The notes below the pieces were generated by a model. It was not told where the DNA came from, searched no databases, and worked only from the letters and a program-made list of their open reading frames with translations. A stretch of 64,000 bases of DNA, taken from positions 1 to 64,000 of the forward strand of contig DAOSNS010000002.1 in NCBI GenBank assembly GCA_035373625.1, in the 5' to 3' direction. Shown one piece after another: positions 59,964-64,000 of this stretch; within the stretch, counting starts at the first letter, position 1, and each line of letters starts with the position of its first letter. The DNA is from DSWT01 sp035373625. GTDB taxonomy: Bacteria; Chloroflexota; Anaerolineae; B4-G1; SLSP01. The translations under genes were made by a program, and so were the position numbers.

Positions 59964-61447
59964 TTGGGTAAATGCTCCATCAATGTAAGTGCGCTTAGGA
60001 TTGCTGACTTGACCACTGATTCAGGGCAATATAAACATTTGCCAATCCAAAGCGGCGGATAGGGAGGCATTATATGATCTTTCAGCCAACCTTGGCCGCG
60101 ATGAAGGACACCCGTCTGCACTTGATTATTTTCTTGATTATATTGTTGCCAGATTATTAACGCTTGTAAGCAATAAGCGGTCTCTTCGGCTGTCGGCACA
60201 TAATACCCCCAGGACCCATCTTTGTTTTGAGTTGACAAGATCCAATCAACAGCACTATTTGCTATTTGAGGTTCATATTCCAAGCAAGCAAGGATAGCAT
60301 GGGATGTTGCATAATAAGGGGAAACATGCCATTTATCAAACCAGAAACCTTTATTTTTCTTGGATTCACTTAGAAAATGTAGTAATTTCCTTACTGAAGG
60401 ATGGGTTTTCTCAAACCTTGCGCGTTTTAGTGCGCCCAGGACATGACTGTTCGCACTGACAGAAGGATTTGACTCTAGTGCGAAACAACAAAAATAAAAA
60501 GGCCTTTCATAGAATAGAACTCCATCTACATCAACAGAACGACCATAGTATTTCAGTACATCATAAACAATACTTGTTTCATCCCCACCTTTGGGGGCGT
60601 AATCTTTTGTGAAACCTGTTCCAAATCCGGGTGTCCAGCTTTGTTCTAGAAGATCAAGATGAGGTTGACAAAGGCTCAGTATCTCTTTATCTAACACATT
60701 GATAGCAAATTTCAGGTTCCATAGTATCCAGGCTTGTTCAAAAACGTCAATGGGAGATACATTGGGAGCAGTACCATTAGTAGCTACTGAACGTAGATAA
60801 GCAAGCGCACCAGGGTCCCGTTTATGTACGTATAAAGCAAAATAAGCAGTTGCTGAAGGGCTGTAGCTAATAGAGCCATTCCGCTCTTGCAACTGCTCTA
60901 TATTTAATAAGGCTTTGTTATCACTGCCAGCCATTTCGGCAGAAAATGCCATAGTTACAGACCGATTAATCATACCATTAGGCAATAAAGCCAACTTGGC
61001 TGATCTGAGTGGTGTTAGGGACTTTAGCACTTCTGTATTATTGTGATGAATTGCCCCTATTGCCTGGGCTTCGTGAAACAGGGTGGGGACAAGTAGCTCA
61101 AATCCAATGGTTGCACCTGCTGGATCATCCTTCAAATGAGGCGTCAAGACTTCCAAGGCGGCTTCTGCTCGCTCCAGGCGTTCGCGGTCACGGCGTTGCC
61201 CACGCCTTGCCAGAGCATTGATGGCGGCCAATGTGCAAATCACTCGATCATGATAATAGAGCGGCTGCGCTGCTCCCCAAGACCCATCCGGCAATTGATT
61301 TTCTCTTAACCATTCTAGAGCCAGTTCTCCAATCGGCTCACCGATCTCCACCAATCGCGCGATCCATGCCGTATCGTAGGCCGTGGGCATCATTTTCCCC
61401 GGCCCGGTTTCCTGGAGAAGTTTGATCCATTCTGCCTGTAAATCCAT
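59960..61447 (-). CDS. Class II diterpene cyclase, Rv3377c-like (tuberculosinyl/kolavenyl diphosphate synthase type)
   Basis: 495 residues, close in length and pattern to M. tuberculosis Rv3377c (501 aa). Shared landmarks: TAYDTAWIARL (22-32), ENQLPDGSWG (49-58), SYSPSATAYFAL, WILSTQNKDGSWGYY (a QW-type motif), AEETAYCLQAL, and PPYPPLWIGKCLYC near the end. The family protonates geranylgeranyl diphosphate and cyclises it without losing the diphosphate. The class II D-x-D-D site, D-x-D-T in Rv3377c as I recall it, reads G-G-D-E-T-S here (D289 kept, first Asp lost). The downstream ionising enzyme is the gene just upstream (61495). No GGPP synthase is in the window. It overlaps the kinase gene by 4 bp. 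Confidence 0.88.
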   Translation of the reverse strand: MDLQAEWIKLLQETGPGKMMPTAYDTAWIARLVEIGEPIGELALEWLRENQLPDGSWGAAQPLYYHDRVICTLAAINALARRGQRRDRERLERAEAALEVLTPHLKDDPAGATIGFELLVPTLFHEAQAIGAIHHNNTEVLKSLTPLRSAKLALLPNGMINRSVTMAFSAEMAGSDNKALLNIEQLQERNGSISYSPSATAYFALYVHKRDPGALAYLRSVATNGTAPNVSPIDVFEQAWILWNLKFAINVLDKEILSLCQPHLDLLEQSWTPGFGTGFTKDYAPKGGDETSIVYDVLKYYGRSVDVDGVLFYERPFYFCCFALESNPSVSANSHVLGALKRARFEKTHPSVRKLLHFLSESKKNKGFWFDKWHVSPYYATSHAILACLEYEPQIANSAVDWILSTQNKDGSWGYYVPTAEETAYCLQALIIWQQYNQENNQVQTGVLHRGQGWLKDHIMPPYPPLWIGKCLYCPESVVKSAILSALTLMEHLPK

Positions 61448-61484
61448 AGTGACTTTGGTTCCTCTGGATTAAAATGTTTGCGAA

Positions 61485-61506
61485 CCAACCGGCTTCAGCC
61501 GGTTGG
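61485..61506. other. Hairpin over the stop codon between the two diterpene genes
   Basis: CCAACCGGCTTCAGCCGGTTGG, stem of 9 bp with a TTCA loop, covering the stop codon of the 61495-62409 gene. No T tract follows, so it may tune the message between the two genes rather than end it. Confidence 0.6.
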
Positions 61507-62409
61507 CCACGATTGAACTTGAGACTTGGGATACCAAACCCCTTTGTACGTTGTTCCGATTCCCAGAATGTTTTCTGCATTTGCTCGATAAAAATCGCGC
61601 ATAGCGGCCCAATCTGCTTCGGTCATTTCGAGGTAGCTGCTCTCTTCTTTGGGGCGAGCATACAGGTGGTCAAAAAGGATGCTGCATAATTGACGCGCAT
61701 CCAGATAGAGCGAAGGCGCGACCGTAAAATATAAATCTTCGTTGCCCGTTGAAACAAGCGGCATATCAAAAACGGTAAATTTGTCGAACCCGATGAAAAA
61801 GTCCACCGGCGCGACGTATTCGCCATAGTAGGCCTCGACGATCTCGCGTTTGTTGGGCAAACGACCATGCGCCTGATAAAATTGCGCGCCGATGGCGGCC
61901 ACGGTTTCTGCTGCATCGTGAGCGCATACACCGAAGAAGAGCCGATAGTGGCTGTGTGAGGCGGTGCGTTGTTCCACAGCCTGAAAATCCCGGATGAACC
62001 CGGCGTAAGGCGTTCCTTCAAAATAGCGTCGGTAGTCGCCGTACACGCGCACCCGCACATCGTAAGCCTCGTAGAAATCCAGGAAGTCCTGCCCTCGCGC
62101 AAACCAGGACAAGCCATCGCGGACCAATTCGTTGTATCCCTCACCGCGTTCCAGAATGTCCGGCCCGAAGACCGGCGTTAGCAGAGTATCTATGCCGTGG
62201 TCGAAAAAAAGCCGATAAACTTCCACATGGCGACGCCCGGCAATGTCTAAATACGCTTTGACAAAATTCTCGGCGACGGCTTCGGGGTGTTCCAGCATCA
62301 ACCACCGTCTTGTCCCGTTGATCGGGAACACGCACACCTTTGGCCCGGCCGCCCGCACGATGCGCGCGACTTCTTCGGTGGGCAGGTTCAAAAAGGTCTC
62401 CAGGTCCAT
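61495..62409 (-). CDS. Diterpene synthase, Rv3378c-like (tuberculosinol/kolavelool synthase type)
   Basis: 304 residues from ATG 62409; an open frame runs further upstream but only as the shadow of the next gene. It matches Rv3378c along its whole length: FLNLP (6-10), GPKVCVFP (22-29), GTRRW (32-36), FFDHGIDTLL, FYEAYDVRVRVYGDYRRYF, AYYGEYVAPVDFFIGFDKF, and DLYFTVAPSLYLD. Rv3378c has a cis-prenyltransferase fold and removes diphosphate from tuberculosinyl diphosphate with water capture; the Herpetosiphon relative makes kolavelool. The metal-binding aspartate before GTRRW (D34 of Rv3378c) is Asn31 here. With the cyclase gene 47 bp downstream it forms a two-step diterpenoid alcohol pathway. 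Confidence 0.9.
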   Translation of the reverse strand: MDLETFLNLPTEEVARIVRAAGPKVCVFPINGTRRWLMLEHPEAVAENFVKAYLDIAGRRHVEVYRLFFDHGIDTLLTPVFGPDILERGEGYNELVRDGLSWFARGQDFLDFYEAYDVRVRVYGDYRRYFEGTPYAGFIRDFQAVEQRTASHSHYRLFFGVCAHDAAETVAAIGAQFYQAHGRLPNKREIVEAYYGEYVAPVDFFIGFDKFTVFDMPLVSTGNEDLYFTVAPSLYLDARQLCSILFDHLYARPKEESSYLEMTEADWAAMRDFYRANAENILGIGTTYKGVWYPKSQVQSWPTG

Positions 62410-62411
62410 CC

Positions 62412-63773
62412 TCAAACTCCTGCTAAACGCTGAGCCGGCGCGGCGCGCCACAGACGCACCAGCAAAACGGCATACAGCATTAAAATGGTTATCATAATCA
62501 TGGGAATGTAAATGGCCGGATCGGTGGCGACATAAGGACCGGGCAGAATCACGTCCAGCCCCCCTACAACGAAACTGCCTACCCGCCATGGATCCAGCAA
62601 AGCATAAGGGAGAAATGCTAGATGCACCCATGTTCTTCCCAGTGGCGACTGTGTCGTTCCCAACAGGTAGGGATAAAGAGCCATCCCCAGGCACAATTCC
62701 CACACCATATCTAACCAGATAAAGGCCCCCAGGTATAAAGCAAAGGCGAAATCCAGCCCCAGTTGTGGGATTGCGTCGCCTCGCCGATTGGCCGGATGTA
62801 AGAGATGGCGCAAACACGTTACACCCAGAGGAATCAAGAGCAGTATTTTGACGACTGTTGCCAGTTGCAACATTTCCCGCGACACGCCTAACCAGTAAAC
62901 GACGATTTGTTTTATGGAATGGTTGTATCCCAAAAAAGCCTTTTCCGGACCGCGCCAGGGAAAATCTCGACTGAGCCGTCCAAGAAATGCCACATAGTCG
63001 CGGTATTGTCCCCACCCATACGTTGGACCCACGGCCAGAATCGTCATACCGGTGATCGCGATATAAACAAGCACCGTCAGTGCTAACAACTTGAAGAAAA
63101 AACGCCGTCGTCCAAGCAAGAGAGGTACGGCAGCGGCGAAAGTCCAGTGGGGTTTTATCTGGAGGATGATAGACAGCCACAGCAGTGACCATCCCAGCCG
63201 TTCTGTCAAAATGGCTTCGATCAACAGCGTGGCGAATAATGCCATGATGATGTAGATATTGAGATAACCCAGATCCGTCCAAAATGATGAAAAGAGCAGC
63301 CACACCGGCAGTACCCAGGCTAGCATTTTGAGCGCGCGGGGAAGATTGAGACGTTTGAAAATCCGTCCCCACATGACGTACATAATTCCATAAGCAATGA
63401 TGTGTAACAGGGTGTGTACTACCGAGACCCCCACAGGCGACAACCATAGGAAGGGCACAAAAGCCAGTGCAAATGAAGGTGCATATGGATAGTGATCCTC
63501 AAGCCGCGCCAACGATCCTTTCAAATAAAGGTCCTGTTTGGCGCGCAAGTGTTTGGCCGCGTTGAGGTAAATCTGTAAATCGGCCGGCACGACCGGCCCC
63601 TCCACATCCACCCACGTTGGCACTCCCCCAAAGATTTTGGCTTCGGGGAACAGCATCATCGCTAAAACTATCCCCTGCACCACCAGACGCAGCACCGTAT
63701 ACACCACCGCCGCCGTTAGCAGCACGCGGTAGGTCTTCGAGTTCTGCCAGAGCTGTTTGATTTCGATTCCCAT
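62412..63773 (-). CDS. GT-C membrane glycosyltransferase (GT87/DUF2029-like)
   Basis: 453 residues, about 11 membrane helices. PADLQIYLNAAKHLRAKQDLYL is the catalytic first-loop segment with an acidic residue, as in polyprenyl-phosphate mannosyltransferases of GT87. LQIKPHWTFAAAVPLLLGRRR is the typical mid-protein K-P motif. Its stop is only 2 bp before the diterpene synthase start, so the two are co-translated. It could glycosylate the diterpenoid or a lipid carrier; a merely positional association is also possible. Confidence 0.8.
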   Translation of the reverse strand: MGIEIKQLWQNSKTYRVLLTAAVVYTVLRLVVQGIVLAMMLFPEAKIFGGVPTWVDVEGPVVPADLQIYLNAAKHLRAKQDLYLKGSLARLEDHYPYAPSFALAFVPFLWLSPVGVSVVHTLLHIIAYGIMYVMWGRIFKRLNLPRALKMLAWVLPVWLLFSSFWTDLGYLNIYIIMALFATLLIEAILTERLGWSLLWLSIILQIKPHWTFAAAVPLLLGRRRFFFKLLALTVLVYIAITGMTILAVGPTYGWGQYRDYVAFLGRLSRDFPWRGPEKAFLGYNHSIKQIVVYWLGVSREMLQLATVVKILLLIPLGVTCLRHLLHPANRRGDAIPQLGLDFAFALYLGAFIWLDMVWELCLGMALYPYLLGTTQSPLGRTWVHLAFLPYALLDPWRVGSFVVGGLDVILPGPYVATDPAIYIPMIMITILMLYAVLLVRLWRAAPAQRLAGV

Positions 63774-63775
63774 AA

Positions 63776-64000
63776 TTACGAAAGCAGGAGATAACTGTAA
63801 TCAATCGCGCTGATCAGCAACGTCATCAATAACGTCAGCAGGGCGGCGTTCAGCAGGGCAATTTTTAGCGGCTTGTCTTTCTGCCGCCGTAAGGCCCCCA
63901 CCAGCAAAACCCCGACAAGGCCCAACGCCAGGCCGTGCAGCGCGATACCAATCCACGGCGAGCCGCCCGAAGCCAGACCTTGCGCCAGCGCCAGCCCCAC
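63776..64000 (-). CDS. Membrane protein, C-terminal part (runs off the window)
   Basis: The visible 74 residues hold two hydrophobic helices separated by RRQKDKPLK and end in DYSYLLLS. No family recognised. It stops 2 bp before the glycosyltransferase start and thus belongs to the same tightly packed operon. The 5' end is outside the window. Confidence 0.6.
   Translation of the reverse strand: MGLALAQGLASGGSPWIGIALHGLALGLVGVLLVGALRRQKDKPLKIALLNAALLTLLMTLLISAIDYSYLLLS

Noticed and set aside
62410..63447. Upstream extension of the diterpene synthase frame to 650 residues
   Set aside because: The extra part is out of frame with, and fully inside, the glycosyltransferase gene; homology to Rv3378c begins at ATG 62409.

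Overview
This 64 kb window looks like part of a metagenome-assembled or draft genome of a member of the Chloroflexota, close to Anaerolineae or Herpetosiphon-like lineages. This is judged from protein character and gene content, not from a search. The sequence is GC-rich, tightly packed and has two 100-base runs of N, both inside tandem repeats. No rRNA, tRNA, CRISPR array or intact insertion sequence is visible.

Layout. 0-5 kb (minus strand): a t6A/ribosome modification group (tsaE, tsaB, rimI), a broken uracil-DNA glycosylase and an MrfA-type helicase carrying an HNH domain. 5-12 kb (minus): a URO-D-fold protein, a GH29 fucosidase, then de novo NAD synthesis (nadB and a nadC-nadA fusion). 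11.8-16.8 kb: an ECF vitamin transporter (S component divergent from a fused double ATPase and EcfT), an unassigned structured RNA and a chromate transporter. 16.8-19.7 kb: an RNA leader that can hide its own ribosome binding site, then a PRC-MgtE_N-CBS protein and an Nramp-like transporter. 21-27.7 kb: sufCBD, a cytidylyltransferase-HAD fusion and rlmN. 28-35 kb: dnaX-ybaB-recR, a PH-like membrane protein, a HAD phosphatase, a divergent YrdC/Sua5 protein and a GT-C glycosyltransferase. 36-41 kb: the ileS locus with a T-box leader split by a repeat array and followed by a transposase remnant. 41-44 kb: hydrolases and two nucleotidyltransferase genes. 44-52.5 kb: aconitase, isocitrate dehydrogenase and both ATP-citrate lyase subunits, with an AAA ATPase gene inserted between duplicated 37-bp promoter-like repeats. 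53-57.6 kb (minus): pheS-pheT under a complete Phe T-box. 58-64 kb (minus): a two-component system and a compact diterpene cluster.

Main result. The 59960-62409 gene pair closely resembles Mycobacterium tuberculosis Rv3377c (class II diterpene cyclase) and Rv3378c (tuberculosinol synthase), the pair also known in Chloroflexota from Herpetosiphon (kolavelool pathway). Here it is translationally coupled to a membrane histidine kinase and packed against a GT-C glycosyltransferase. Both enzymes have substitutions at motif acidic residues, so the product may be new.

Second theme. The spaces between genes are full of short-word repeats built as a tandem left arm and a complementary right arm. Twelve copies of one family (words like AACGGATT or AGCAGATT) sit just before the ribosome binding sites of genes; two supply the stop codon of the upstream gene. 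Related arrays split the ileS T-box, fill the nadB-nadCA gap and insert in frame into a glycosyltransferase. Two 28/30-bp minisatellites about 56 kb apart share one core.
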